Source of the DNA: Paenibacillus sediminis
Lineage (GTDB): Bacteria > Bacillota > Bacilli > Paenibacillales > Paenibacillaceae
Direction: 5' to 3'
Length of the DNA stretch: 64,000 nt
NCBI RefSeq assembly: GCF_017873765.1
Contig: NZ_JAGGKP010000008.1
Coordinates: 1-64,000 of the forward strand
Shown here: piece by piece, positions 34,123 to 42,926 of the stretch
Position numbering within the stretch: position 1 is the stretch's first letter
Layout of the letters: each line of letters begins with the position of its first letter
Translations under genes and position numbers: made by a program
The notes under the pieces: model-generated
The model's input: only the letters and a program-made list of their open reading frames with translations
Told to the model about the DNA's origin: nothing
The model's database searches: none

Positions 34123-34299
34123 GTGCTGTCTTCCGCCCCTTTGACAATGGTTGTTATGTAATTATTTCTTTAGTCCCATTTTGAATCATGCTATATTATA
34201 CCTTAATATTGAAAAAATTTCATCAAAAAGTTCCAAAATTCGGTACAATAGACATGATTCGCGGTTACTAATACGGATATGTCGAAAGGTGGGTTAAAT

Positions 34300-35298
34300 G
34301 TGCCAAATATATGGGCTCATTTGCTTTTTGGGCAAGAAGTAATGGAGAAACAAGGATTGTCAGAGTGGATCCAAAAATCGGAAAACAGACGGCTGTTCTC
34401 TTTTGGCTGCCAAGGTCCTGACTTTTTATTCTATCATCGTTTCTTACCTTGGCTTAAAGGGCCCAAGCTTGAGGATCTTGGCAATGTGATGCACCGCGAT
34501 GAATGTGGTCCTTTTCTAATGGGTCTTATGGAAGAGGCGGCCAAACATCCCAGCGGCAGCAAGGTTCAAATCTATGTACTAGGCTTTGCCCTTCACCACG
34601 TACTCGATCGTAACGTACATCCTTATATTTATTACCGCTCGGGGTTTCGCAAATGGGATCATCAGCGTTTTGAAGTGATGATGGATACTCTTATATTAAG
34701 AAGAAAAAGGGGGCTCGCAACGTGGAAGACTCCAGTCTGGAAGGAAATTGATTTTGGCGAATCACTGCCTGACGAGATTACTCGCATTCTCTACTCGCAG
34801 TCTAAAACATTTTATCCAGAAGCATTGCAGTCATTAACATCTGAAGATTTGAATTCCGCAGCACGAGATATGATTAAGGCCCAGAAGCTGTTTCATGATC
34901 CGACAGGTATCAAACGAATCCTGACTGCAGGTCAAATCAGCAAACTCGTTTATAAAAGAAAAGTCACGCTTGATGTGCTTAATGAAAGCCGTACGCCATG
35001 GTATGATCCAACAGGAACAGGTGACATGTATGACTCCTCTGTCTGGGATATGTGGGAAGATGCCTTAAAGGATGCCGAGACCATCATACAGGCCGCTAAA
35101 GCATATTGGTCGGAAGCTGATTTGAATCCGCTTAGCGAATCATCGGTCGCACTGAAATATGAGCTGGCGAACGCGATCGGTAACATTTCCTATGATTCAG
35201 CTAAACCGTGCGGAAGCAGTCTCACAATTAAAATCGCCGATCCTCTGATCCCAAACGGCTTAGCATATAATCATACACTTCCTCCCCTCTCACAATAA
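34300..35298 (+). CDS. Zinc-dependent phospholipase C family protein
   Basis: The 332-residue protein begins VPNIWAHLLFGQEVMEKQ, with a Trp-His pair of the family. It contains FGCQGPDFLFYHRFLPW and a second His segment VLGFALHHVLDRNVHPYIYYR, with H/D residues of the trinuclear zinc site. No signal peptide is seen, so it is probably intracellular, unlike secreted PLC. The GTG start is supported by AAAGGTGG seven bases upstream; an earlier ATG at 34279 has none. The C-terminal half (NAIGNISYDSAKPCGSS) is less conserved. Activity on phospholipids is not assured; many members are uncharacterised. Confidence 0.82.
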   Translation: MPNIWAHLLFGQEVMEKQGLSEWIQKSENRRLFSFGCQGPDFLFYHRFLPWLKGPKLEDLGNVMHRDECGPFLMGLMEEAAKHPSGSKVQIYVLGFALHHVLDRNVHPYIYYRSGFRKWDHQRFEVMMDTLILRRKRGLATWKTPVWKEIDFGESLPDEITRILYSQSKTFYPEALQSLTSEDLNSAARDMIKAQKLFHDPTGIKRILTAGQISKLVYKRKVTLDVLNESRTPWYDPTGTGDMYDSSVWDMWEDALKDAETIIQAAKAYWSEADLNPLSESSVALKYELANAIGNISYDSAKPCGSSLTIKIADPLIPNGLAYNHTLPPLSQ

Positions 35299-35338
35299 CG
35301 CGATGTAACAGATGAGCGGCATGCCTTGCGCCATAAAC

Positions 35339-36652
35339 CTACACAGAAGCAGTATTTGAAGGTGTGCCGCCTGTACCGTGAAATTCTGAAATATCAAACT
35401 TAGCCTCACGTACACCTTTTTCGATATTGACAAACCGAAGCAGAATAATTCCGACGACAAAGAACATAATGACCGACAAAATAGCAAGACGACTCGAGCC
35501 TGCAATCGCAGCTACGACCCCGAATACAGCGGGTCCCGCCGCAGATGACACCTTGCTCGATAAACTAAGAAATCCAAAAAATTCTGTCGTTCTAGCAGGC
35601 GGCACCATTTGACTGTAAATAGAGCGTGCCAGCGCCTGGCTTCCGCCCTGTACGATGCCAACCATAAAGGCAAGAATATAGAAGTGCAGTGCACTTTGCA
35701 TAAAATAACCGAAAATGACGATTACAACATAGAACGTAAGCGAAAGATAGAGACCTTTTTTAGCACCAATGCGCTTTGCGATTTTGCCAAATAGATATGT
35801 AAAAGGGATGCCAACAAATTGTGTGATGAGAAGTGCGACGATTAAATGCGTCATTCCGATGCCAATCTCGGCTCCATAGATGGTGGCCATACTTATAATC
35901 GTGCTGATCCCGTCGTTAAAAAACAAAAAAGCGATCATGTACTTTAAAAGCTCGGGGTATTTTTTAAGATGGCGAATACTTTGACCTACACGGCTAAATC
36001 CATCTTTCGCATAAAAGGAAACACTCCGCTTCTCTCTTCGTGCAGGATCGGGGATATTACGGAAGATTGGGATAGAGAACAACATCCACCATACCGCAAC
36101 CGTCAAAAATACAGCTTGCGTAGCCGCGGTTTCACTTGCAAAACCGATTTTATCCCATAGTTGTATCATCGCAATATTTATCGCCAGCAAGATGCCGCCG
36201 CCAATATAACCGTACATATATCCGTTTGCAGACAGAACGTCCCTTTCGTGCGGAGCAGCAATATCAGGCAGCATGGCATCGTAAAATGTATTTCCTCCTG
36301 AAAACCCGAGAGAAGCGACAATAAACAGCAATGATGCTGCAATATAATTGCCAGAACCTACGAGTGTCATAAATGCACAAGCAATAACTCCAATGATCGC
36401 ACTCATTTTCAGAAATGCCGATTTTCGCTGTGATGAGTCTGCAATAGCACCCAAAAATGGCGATAATAACGCAACTAATATCATGGCTGCTGTCTGCGTA
36501 AAGGCCCAATAGCTGGTTGCCAAGTAGTCTGGCAGATTGGACGCTGCTACGTTCTGATAATAGACAGGAAGCACCGCCGCTAACATCGTTGTTGCGAACG
36601 CCGAGTTCGCCCAATCATACATCACCCAGCTCCTTGCTTGCTTCGCATTCAT
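35339..36652 (-). CDS. MFS transporter, UMF1/Atg22-like family
   Basis: A 437-residue major-facilitator protein with 12 hydrophobic segments. The start RSWVMYDWANSAFATTMLAAVLPVYYQ is the hallmark of UMF1 transporters; GGNTFYDAMLPDIAAP and GGGILLAINIAMI follow the first six helices, and GKIAKRIGAKKGLYLSL marks the A-motif of the second half. Fungal Atg22 homologues export amino acids from vacuoles; bacterial substrates are unknown. It is convergent with the phospholipase-C-like gene with 40 bases between and no strong terminator. Confidence 0.88.
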   Translation of the reverse strand: MNAKQARSWVMYDWANSAFATTMLAAVLPVYYQNVAASNLPDYLATSYWAFTQTAAMILVALLSPFLGAIADSSQRKSAFLKMSAIIGVIACAFMTLVGSGNYIAASLLFIVASLGFSGGNTFYDAMLPDIAAPHERDVLSANGYMYGYIGGGILLAINIAMIQLWDKIGFASETAATQAVFLTVAVWWMLFSIPIFRNIPDPARREKRSVSFYAKDGFSRVGQSIRHLKKYPELLKYMIAFLFFNDGISTIISMATIYGAEIGIGMTHLIVALLITQFVGIPFTYLFGKIAKRIGAKKGLYLSLTFYVVIVIFGYFMQSALHFYILAFMVGIVQGGSQALARSIYSQMVPPARTTEFFGFLSLSSKVSSAAGPAVFGVVAAIAGSSRLAILSVIMFFVVGIILLRFVNIEKGVREAKFDISEFHGTGGTPSNTASV

Positions 36653-36866
36653 AAGAGTTCCTCCTATGCTTTCGGGTTCATTTATTTATTAATCTCTGTC
36701 ACTATTCGCTTTAGGTATCTTTTTTCCTCCTTCTTAAGGAAATGGATAATATTACGATATTCACGAAACATTGCCCCAATTCAAGGAATAACCTATAATT
36801 TTAATATATATAAAGAGAGAACGGGAGATTGATGAGCTGCTGTAACACCTTTAAGGAGGGGATTCC

Positions 36867-37769
36867 ATGAACATCAGTCAACTAGAAACACTTATGATGA
36901 TCTCGAAGACAATGAGTTTTCGAAAAGCAGGAGAGCTGCTCAATTTAACTCAACCTGCCGTTTCCGCCCAAATTAAAAGTTTGGAAGACGAATTTAAAAC
37001 GGTGCTCGTTGACCGAAACCAACCCGTCACCTTAACAGACCGCGGACAAGTATTTCTAGAACACGCTGAACGCATATTAGGGATTGTCGAGGAATTGAAA
37101 CAGAAGCTGTCTGATTTGGAACAAATTCCGCAGGGACACATTGTACTCGGTACGACTACTTCGATAGCCATTCAAATATTACCACGGGTGCTTTCATATT
37201 TTCAGGATCAGTTTCCATTAATTAAAACGACAATTCAGTCGATGCCATCATCCCAAATTTATAATCAAGTTGAGAACGGACTTATCGATATAGGTATTGG
37301 ATATTTAATTGAACGGAATCCTAACTTAAACACATCGGTTTTGTATTATGATACGTTCGAACTGGTCGTATCCCCTAAACATCCTTTAGCGGGTATGAAA
37401 CATGCGACAGTAGAAGTACTGCGTGATACACCGCTCATTCTGCTTACTCCTGACACGGTAGGACGAAGATTCGTCGATCAAATTTGTAAAGACCATCAAA
37501 TTGAGCCGCATGTCGTGATGGAGCTATCGAGCAGTGAAGAAGTGAAACGGATGGTTGAAATTAACTTAGCAGCAGCCATCATCTCAAAACAATCGATTAC
37601 GAACGAGCTGCGCTTAGGGACGCTCAAATCGATACCGCTTACTGAGCTTGAAGTCAGTCATCCTGTAGGCGTTATTTATAAATCGAGCCGTTATGTCAAT
37701 TCAGCGATGCGGCAATTTCTAAGCGATTTAAAGGGAATGCCTGAAACGCAATTTATTAGTACGGAATAA
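36867..37769 (+). CDS. LysR-family transcription regulator
   Basis: A 300-residue LysR protein. HTH: MNISQLETLMMISKTMSFRKAGELLNLTQPAVSAQIKSLEDEF, followed by linker helix VDRNQPVTLTDRGQVFLEHAERIL, then the effector domain with GHIVLGTTTSIAIQILPRVLSYF. It has AAGGAGG upstream. The next gene, 37 bases on, is a histidinol-phosphatase-type PHP protein in the same direction; a role in its control is possible. The long leader of 200 bases upstream of it has no recognisable riboswitch. Confidence 0.88.
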   Translation: MNISQLETLMMISKTMSFRKAGELLNLTQPAVSAQIKSLEDEFKTVLVDRNQPVTLTDRGQVFLEHAERILGIVEELKQKLSDLEQIPQGHIVLGTTTSIAIQILPRVLSYFQDQFPLIKTTIQSMPSSQIYNQVENGLIDIGIGYLIERNPNLNTSVLYYDTFELVVSPKHPLAGMKHATVEVLRDTPLILLTPDTVGRRFVDQICKDHQIEPHVVMELSSSEEVKRMVEINLAAAIISKQSITNELRLGTLKSIPLTELEVSHPVGVIYKSSRYVNSAMRQFLSDLKGMPETQFISTE

Positions 37770-37806
37770 TAGCAATCCAGCAGTTCCCGAAAGGAGACTT
37801 TACACC

Positions 37807-38616
37807 ATGAAATTTGATCTTCACACACATCACTTTCGCTGCGGACACGCCGACGGCAATATCCGGGATTATATAGAAGCAGCGATTGCGGCTAACTTGC
37901 AAGTCATTGGCATAAGCGACCATACACCTTATTTTGGAAGCGAAGAAGAACAGCCATTTCCTCATATCGCGATGGGCAAAAGTGAAATTGCAAATTATGT
38001 AGCAGAAGTTCTTAAATTAAAAGCGGAGTATGAAGGCGTTATAGATGTGCTTCTCGGCATTGAATCAGATTATTTTCCTGCTCATGCGGAAGTTTACAGA
38101 CAGGCGCTTGCTCCCTATCCTTTTGACTATATTATTGGTTCGGTTCATCACGTTAGAGACATAAGCATTTTCAATAAAAATCGGTGGAAGAAACTATCGC
38201 TGGAGGAGCAAATCGCTGATAAAAAAACGTACTACGAGATGATTCGCGATTCTGCGAAAAGCGGCATGTTTCAAATTATGGGACACATCGACGCTATGAA
38301 GGGCAATTACCCTGCTTTCTCGGATATTCCTGCTGCGAAAGCCATCGATGATACACTTCAAGTCATCGCTGACTGTGATGTCGCTATTGAAATTAACACT
38401 TCTGGAAAAACAAAGCTGAGCGGCGGTTGGTATCCATCCGATGATATTCTTGAACGGGCTTTGTTTTACGGTGTAAACGTCACTTTCGGCTCAGATGCGC
38501 ATAAGCCTAGCCGTGTCGGAGACGAGTGGGAGGAAGTACGCACCCGCTTGAAAGAAATCGGATTTAATGAGTGGGTGTACTTCAAACAAAAACGCAAAGT
38601 AACAGTCCCCCTCTAA
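37807..38616 (+). CDS. Histidinol-phosphatase, PHP type (HisJ-like)
   Basis: A 269-residue PHP-domain phosphatase, catalysing the penultimate step of histidine synthesis in Bacillota. Metal ligands are evident: FDLHTHHFRCGHADG, GISDHTPYF, LGIESDYFP, IGSVHHVRD, GHIDAMKG and FGSDAHKPSRVG. Length and motif order match HisJ/HisK of Bacillus. The rest of the his operon is not here. A LysR gene precedes it, and a terminator follows. Gene symbol is uncertain because PHP phosphatases of this size may also act on other phosphates. Confidence 0.85.
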   Translation: MKFDLHTHHFRCGHADGNIRDYIEAAIAANLQVIGISDHTPYFGSEEEQPFPHIAMGKSEIANYVAEVLKLKAEYEGVIDVLLGIESDYFPAHAEVYRQALAPYPFDYIIGSVHHVRDISIFNKNRWKKLSLEEQIADKKTYYEMIRDSAKSGMFQIMGHIDAMKGNYPAFSDIPAAKAIDDTLQVIADCDVAIEINTSGKTKLSGGWYPSDDILERALFYGVNVTFGSDAHKPSRVGDEWEEVRTRLKEIGFNEWVYFKQKRKVTVPL

Positions 38617-38623
38617 TATTGGC

Positions 38624-38660
38624 AAAAAAAGAGGACCCGATCTCATCGGGTCCTTACATT
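38624..38660 (+). terminator. Terminator after the histidinol-phosphatase gene
   Basis: GGACCCGAT, loop CTC, ATCGGGTCC; a seven-A tract precedes it and TTACATTTAT follows. Confidence 0.8.
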
Positions 38661-38769
38661 TATATATCATCAAAAAGGGGGTCATGTAATAAGTGTACCC
38701 GCCCATTGTTAGAGTTACATAACAACTACATTTCATTTATGTAACAAATTACTAAACAAATCCATTTTT

Positions 38770-39672
38770 CTAATATGCATTTAATTGTATGATGGTAAGC
38801 TCAGGTTTGCATAGCAGTCTGATGGGCAGTCTTGTCGTCCCAATTCCTCGATTTACATATAGCTTCATACCGTTATTTCCAATGGAATATAGTCCTTGAT
38901 CATATTTATGAGACCCTTGCGGTGTATGGAGCGCACCGATCCATGGAAGTCTGACTTGACCCCCATGACTATGACCAGACAACTGTACTTGAATTGAATA
39001 CAGATCAGCCTCATCCGCGAAATCTGGCTCATGCATGAGCAATATTTTAAATCCGTCTTCTGGAATGCCTTCGCTTGCCAGGTCCATTCTTGGAACACGC
39101 AGAAGGCCGTCATTCAAACCAGCGATAAAGATTGAATCGCTATCTTTAACGATACGGTCATTTTCATTGATCAGCACCTTGAATCCAGCCTCCGACAGAT
39201 TCATGCGTACCTCCTCACCGTTCTTATCATAATCATGATTGCCAAGCACCGCATACTTGCCGAATGGCGCCTGTAACCGGGACAATAAATCCATACAATC
39301 TATCATCTCGCTCGCTTCATGATCTACGATATCGCCTGTGAAGCAAATCAAATCAGGACGCGCCTTCTCAATTTGTAAGACAACTCTCTCAAGCTCCCTT
39401 CTTCCTGTTGCAAATCCTAAATGCACATCACTGAAATGTACAATCGTCATTCCGTGAAAGACCGCTGGCAGCTTCGGAAAGGTAAGTGTGAGCCTCGTGA
39501 CCTCAAGAGCCTTAGTCTCCCATAATGAGCCGTATAATCCAATCGCTCCTGCAGCCAGGGCCGCAGCTCCTAGACTTCGCCTAATAAACTGACGCCTTGA
39601 TATTTTTCGACTATTTCGGGTCTGTAACCACTCATTCCTGCTTGGAGTACCCCTTTCTGTATCTAGAGTCAT
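38770..39672 (-). CDS. ykuE: Tat-exported metallophosphoesterase (YkuE-like)
   Basis: A 300-residue calcineurin-like phosphoesterase. Residues about 25-45 read SRRQFIRRSLGAAALAAG, a twin-arginine signal, and a hydrophobic stretch follows. Metal motifs are HFSDVHLGF (DxH), CFTGDIVD (GDxxD), LGNHDYD (GNHD), LMHEPDF and GHSHGGQV (GHxH). Bacillus subtilis YkuE is a Tat substrate of very similar layout, localised to the cell wall. Sugar-nucleotide or phospholipid hydrolysis is reported for relatives, but the substrate here is unknown. It is divergent from an aldehyde dehydrogenase with only 66 bases between. Confidence 0.88.
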   Translation of the reverse strand: MTLDTERGTPSRNEWLQTRNSRKISRRQFIRRSLGAAALAAGAIGLYGSLWETKALEVTRLTLTFPKLPAVFHGMTIVHFSDVHLGFATGRRELERVVLQIEKARPDLICFTGDIVDHEASEMIDCMDLLSRLQAPFGKYAVLGNHDYDKNGEEVRMNLSEAGFKVLINENDRIVKDSDSIFIAGLNDGLLRVPRMDLASEGIPEDGFKILLMHEPDFADEADLYSIQVQLSGHSHGGQVRLPWIGALHTPQGSHKYDQGLYSIGNNGMKLYVNRGIGTTRLPIRLLCKPELTIIQLNAY

Positions 39673-39738
39673 TCCTGAACCTCCTTTGGTTCATGTATAC
39701 TAGTCATATGAATAATAAACAATAAAGGATGAGGCTGT

Positions 39739-41106
39739 ATGTCTATTTCCAAGCTTGTGCAAGAGCAGAAATTATATTTTCATAGCGGCGCTACTAGAAC
39801 CATCGGCTTTCGATTGGAGCAGCTTGCCAAATTGCGTGATGCGATTATATCGAGAGAAGCCGAAATTATGAACAGTTTGCGGAAAGATTTGAACAAATCA
39901 GAAATGGAAGCCTATTCTACCGAGGTTGGATTTGTGCTTAGTGAAATCAAGCATGTCATGAGGCATCTCCGCAAATGGAGTAAGCCGCAAAGAGCGAAGA
40001 CCGCCATCATCCATTTCGGAGCGAAAGGTAAAATCATTCCAGAGCCATACGGAGTCGCCCTCATCATATCTCCATGGAACTATCCGTTCCAGCTCGCCAT
40101 AGCGCCGCTCATTGGTGCCATTGCTGCCGGAAACACGGCAATCTTGAAGCCTTCAGAGCTTACAAAGGCAGTCTCATCCTTGCTTTCTTCACTGCTCAGT
40201 GATATTTATCCATCTAACTATGTAGCCGTTGTAGAAGGCGGTGTTGAAGAAAGCCAAGAGCTGCTCAATCAGCCTGTGGACAAAATTTTCTTCACCGGAA
40301 GTGTGAATGTAGGAAAAATCGTCATGGAAGCAGCGTCCAAGCGGCTCGTTCCCGTTACACTTGAGCTTGGCGGCAAAAGTCCGTGCATCGTTCATAAGGA
40401 CGCTTCCTTAGAGCTTGCCGCTAAACGGATTGTATTCGGCAAATATACGAACGCGGGTCAGACGTGCATTGCACCAGACTATCTTCTTGTTCACCGCAGC
40501 GTGAAAGATGAACTTCTTGCTCTTATGAAAAAGGTGATTCATGAGTTCTACGGATCAGAACCTGTAAAGAGTCCAAACTACGCTAAAATCGTCTCCCCTA
40601 AACATTACAGTAGGCTCATATCATTCTTACAAGAGGGGCATATTGTGATCGGCGGTCAGGTTGATCCATCCAGAAGCACAATTGAACCAACGGTCATCGA
40701 CGATATCACATGGAATTCTGCCGTCATGCAGGAGGAAATTTTCGGACCTATTCTGCCCGTTATTGAATACGAAGACATTTCGGAAGTGATTCAAGCTGTA
40801 AACGCACGGCCAAAGCCGCTTGCTCTATACTTATTCAGTAATGAATCCGCTGTGCAGGAGCTGATTATGGAGTCTATTTCGTTCGGCGGGGGATGTATTA
40901 ATGATACACTCATGCATATTGCTTCCCCGTATCTTCCGTTCGGCGGCGTAGGAGAAAGCGGAATGGGAAGTTATCATGGGGAAAGCAGTTTTAATACGTT
41001 TTCTCATATGAAAAGCGTGCTGAAACAGACGAACGCCTTCGACTTCAGCTTCCGCTATCCATCAGCGAAAAATGGACTTTCCATCATTCGTAAAGTGTTA
41101 AAATAA
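39739..41106 (+). CDS. Aldehyde dehydrogenase (YwdH/long-chain type)
   Basis: A 455-residue NAD(P)-dependent aldehyde dehydrogenase of class 3 type. Marks are [46 protein letters not shown] with the catalytic Glu, [14 protein letters not shown] with the nucleophilic Cys, and [11 protein letters not shown]. Length near 455 and the truncated N-terminus agree with YwdH and fatty/coniferyl aldehyde dehydrogenases. It probably oxidises medium or long-chain aldehydes, or aldehydes released by lipid damage. GGATGAGG precedes the start. A terminator follows. Confidence 0.9.
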   Translation: MSISKLVQEQKLYFHSGATRTIGFRLEQLAKLRDAIISREAEIMNSLRKDLNKSEMEAYSTEVGFVLSEIKHVMRHLRKWSKPQRAKTAIIHFGAKGKIIPEPYGVALIISPWNYPFQLAIAPLIGAIAAGNTAILKPSELTKAVSSLLSSLLSDIYPSNYVAVVEGGVEESQELLNQPVDKIFFTGSVNVGKIVMEAASKRLVPVTLELGGKSPCIVHKDASLELAAKRIVFGKYTNAGQTCIAPDYLLVHRSVKDELLALMKKVIHEFYGSEPVKSPNYAKIVSPKHYSRLISFLQEGHIVIGGQVDPSRSTIEPTVIDDITWNSAVMQEEIFGPILPVIEYEDISEVIQAVNARPKPLALYLFSNESAVQELIMESISFGGGCINDTLMHIASPYLPFGGVGESGMGSYHGESSFNTFSHMKSVLKQTNAFDFSFRYPSAKNGLSIIRKVLK

Positions 41107-41117
41107 TTCGTTAACTT

Positions 41118-41156
41118 AGGCTTCAGTGATCGTAATCGTTCGCTGAAGCTCTTTTG
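41118..41156 (+). terminator. Terminator after the aldehyde dehydrogenase gene
   Basis: GGCTTCAGTG pairs with CGCTGAAGCT; CTTTTGCTTT follows. Confidence 0.75.
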
Positions 41157-41185
41157 CTTTCTGTCCATCCCCAGTCAATTCACTT

Positions 41186-42016
41186 CTAATTTGATGAACT
41201 GGCACTCGTCTGCTCAAGTCTGCGGTATTTCTCTAACCAGTTCACAGCATAATCAACTAAATCGCGCTGTTTTGCTAGAAGACATGAAGCTCCTTCAACG
41301 TGACCTCTCACATATCGGCCGCTGCAATCTTTTTCAAAATCGGTCCCGATCTGGTCAAAATCATCCGAGTTAAAATTGATATCCTTGAACTGGACCCACT
41401 CTTTCCCTTCCCCAGACTTCACAGGAGCACCAGCAACGATTTCTTGCTTGCCTTCATATTGCGCTCTATATTCTGCAAGATGGAACGATGTATTGCTGTC
41501 ATGACCCACTCCTAGCAGAAGCACCCATCCATCAGAATCGTAAATACGCGCCAGCGGCGATTGTTCCCCCAAACCGCAATCCAGTGAATGATGAGCCATC
41601 ATTTGCTCAGCATCTTTCCCCCATGCGGCAAAGGATACGTGAGGATGCCTGCTTCGAATGACGCCTTTCTGTTTACGAAATGTTTCGGGAATAATCCCCA
41701 TCCCGACTGTTATCGTAAACTGCGGATCGTAAGGAGGCATGTTGTCTTTGATAAGGTCCCACCACTTCGGATCCGCGGGAGGGTACATCCATGTCGCTGG
41801 ATCTGTGAGCTGAGAAGATTGTGTCGGCATAATGAGTGTTCCTTCAGCTCCAAGTACCTGCTCTAAAGCCAAAATGACGGTCTCTGCGCCCCCAACAATC
41901 CATCCGCCTATACTTTTAAGCGAAGAGTGTACCAATAAAGTCATTCCTTCATGGATGCCAAACTTGCTAAACTGCTCTACAAGATCTTGCCCAGTAATCG
42001 GTTTATCAATAATCAT
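41186..42016 (-). CDS. AAC(3)-family N-acetyltransferase
   Basis: Acetyl-CoA-dependent acetyltransferase of the aminoglycoside 3-N-acetyltransferase fold, like Bacillus YokD. The protein has LVHSSLKSIGGWIVGGAETV, TLIMPTQSSQLTDP, TITVGMGIIPETF, IRSRHPHVSFAAWG with the catalytic His, and WVLLLGVGHDSNTSFH. Such chromosomal members have low or no activity on aminoglycosides as far as I know, so resistance should not be assumed. The start is taken at 42016, with GGGG nine bases before; ATG 42037 has no ribosome site. A bidirectional terminator lies between it and sdhB. Confidence 0.85.
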   Translation of the reverse strand: MIIDKPITGQDLVEQFSKFGIHEGMTLLVHSSLKSIGGWIVGGAETVILALEQVLGAEGTLIMPTQSSQLTDPATWMYPPADPKWWDLIKDNMPPYDPQFTITVGMGIIPETFRKQKGVIRSRHPHVSFAAWGKDAEQMMAHHSLDCGLGEQSPLARIYDSDGWVLLLGVGHDSNTSFHLAEYRAQYEGKQEIVAGAPVKSGEGKEWVQFKDINFNSDDFDQIGTDFEKDCSGRYVRGHVEGASCLLAKQRDLVDYAVNWLEKYRRLEQTSASSSN

Positions 42017-42095
42017 AAGCTGTTTCCCCGCCCCCATGTATCTTTTAAACCGTATTAGAAATATGAAAATTATACCATATCAATTCATGAAATAC

Positions 42096-42132
42096 GAAAA
42101 AGGCAAGCCTCTTTCGAAGCCTGCCTTTTTCA
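42096..42132. terminator. Bidirectional terminator near sdhB
   Basis: AAAAAGGCAAGCCTC pairs with GAAGCCTGCCTTTTT. For the minus-strand sdh operon it lies 15 bases past the stop of sdhB. Confidence 0.9.
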
Positions 42133-42146
42133 TACTCATAAGTGAA

Positions 42147-42917
42147 TTAAACAGTAAGCCAACGTTTGAACATATGTTTCGTCGTTTGTTTATTCATTTC
42201 AGCAATAGAAGTTGTAAGCGGAATGCCTTTTGGACAAGAGCGTACACAGTTTTGCGAGTTACCGCAACCCTCAATACCACCGTCTTCCATTAATGCTTCA
42301 AGACGCTCATCGGCATTGAGCGCGCCTGTCGGGTGAGCATTGAACAGACGAACTTGGGAAATGGCCGCTGGTCCAATGAAATCTGTTTTCTCATTTACGT
42401 TCGGGCAAGCTTCCAAACAAACACCGCAAGTCATACATTTGGACAGCTCATATGCCCATTGGCGTTTCTGCTCAGCCATACGTGGTCCAGGTCCTAGATC
42501 GTATGTTCCATCAATTGGAATCCATGCTTTAACGCGTTTCAAAGCGTTAAACATCCGGCTGCGATCAATGACTAGGTCACGTACAACCGGGAAAGTACGC
42601 ATTGGTTCTACTCGAATCGGCTGTTCAAGCTTGTCAACGAGTGCTGCGCAGGCTTGGCGAGGTTTGCCGTTAATGACCATAGAGCAAGCGCCGCACACTT
42701 CTTCAAGACAGTTCGATTCCCAGCAGACAGGTGCTGTATGATCGCCTTTTGCATTGACTGGGTTACGCTGAATTTCCATCAGAGCACTGATTACATTCAT
42801 TCCCGGACGATAAGGAATTTCAAATTCCTCAGTATAAGGCTTCGAGGTTGGCTCGTCCTGACGAGTAACCACTAATTTTATTTTTTTTACAGGGGCAGCA
42901 GTTTCAGCCATGTTCAA
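42147..42917 (-). CDS. sdhB: Succinate dehydrogenase iron-sulfur subunit
   Basis: The 256-residue subunit passes electrons from SdhA to menaquinone. The [2Fe-2S] cysteines are in NCLEEVCGACSMVINGKPRQAC; the [4Fe-4S] and [3Fe-4S] sets in CMTCGVCLEACP and CGNSQNCVRSCPKGIP. A charged N-terminus precedes the ferredoxin fold. Length agrees with Bacillus SdhB. It begins nine bases after sdhA ends and is the last gene of sdhCAB, closed by a strong terminator. The second cluster area CGN...C follows the Bacillus form without extra insertions. Confidence 0.95.
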   Translation of the reverse strand: MNMAETAAPVKKIKLVVTRQDEPTSKPYTEEFEIPYRPGMNVISALMEIQRNPVNAKGDHTAPVCWESNCLEEVCGACSMVINGKPRQACAALVDKLEQPIRVEPMRTFPVVRDLVIDRSRMFNALKRVKAWIPIDGTYDLGPGPRMAEQKRQWAYELSKCMTCGVCLEACPNVNEKTDFIGPAAISQVRLFNAHPTGALNADERLEALMEDGGIEGCGNSQNCVRSCPKGIPLTTSIAEMNKQTTKHMFKRWLTV

Positions 42918-42926
42918 TCTCCCTCC

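Noticed and set aside
38770..39672. Alternative label as sortase- or lipid-anchored phosphoesterase
   Set aside because: The twin-arginine motif and following hydrophobic stretch fit Tat export; there is no lipobox or LPxTG.
41186..42016. Aminoglycoside resistance gene
   Set aside because: The fold is AAC(3)-like, but chromosomal relatives of YokD type are not known to me as resistance factors, and there is no mobile context.
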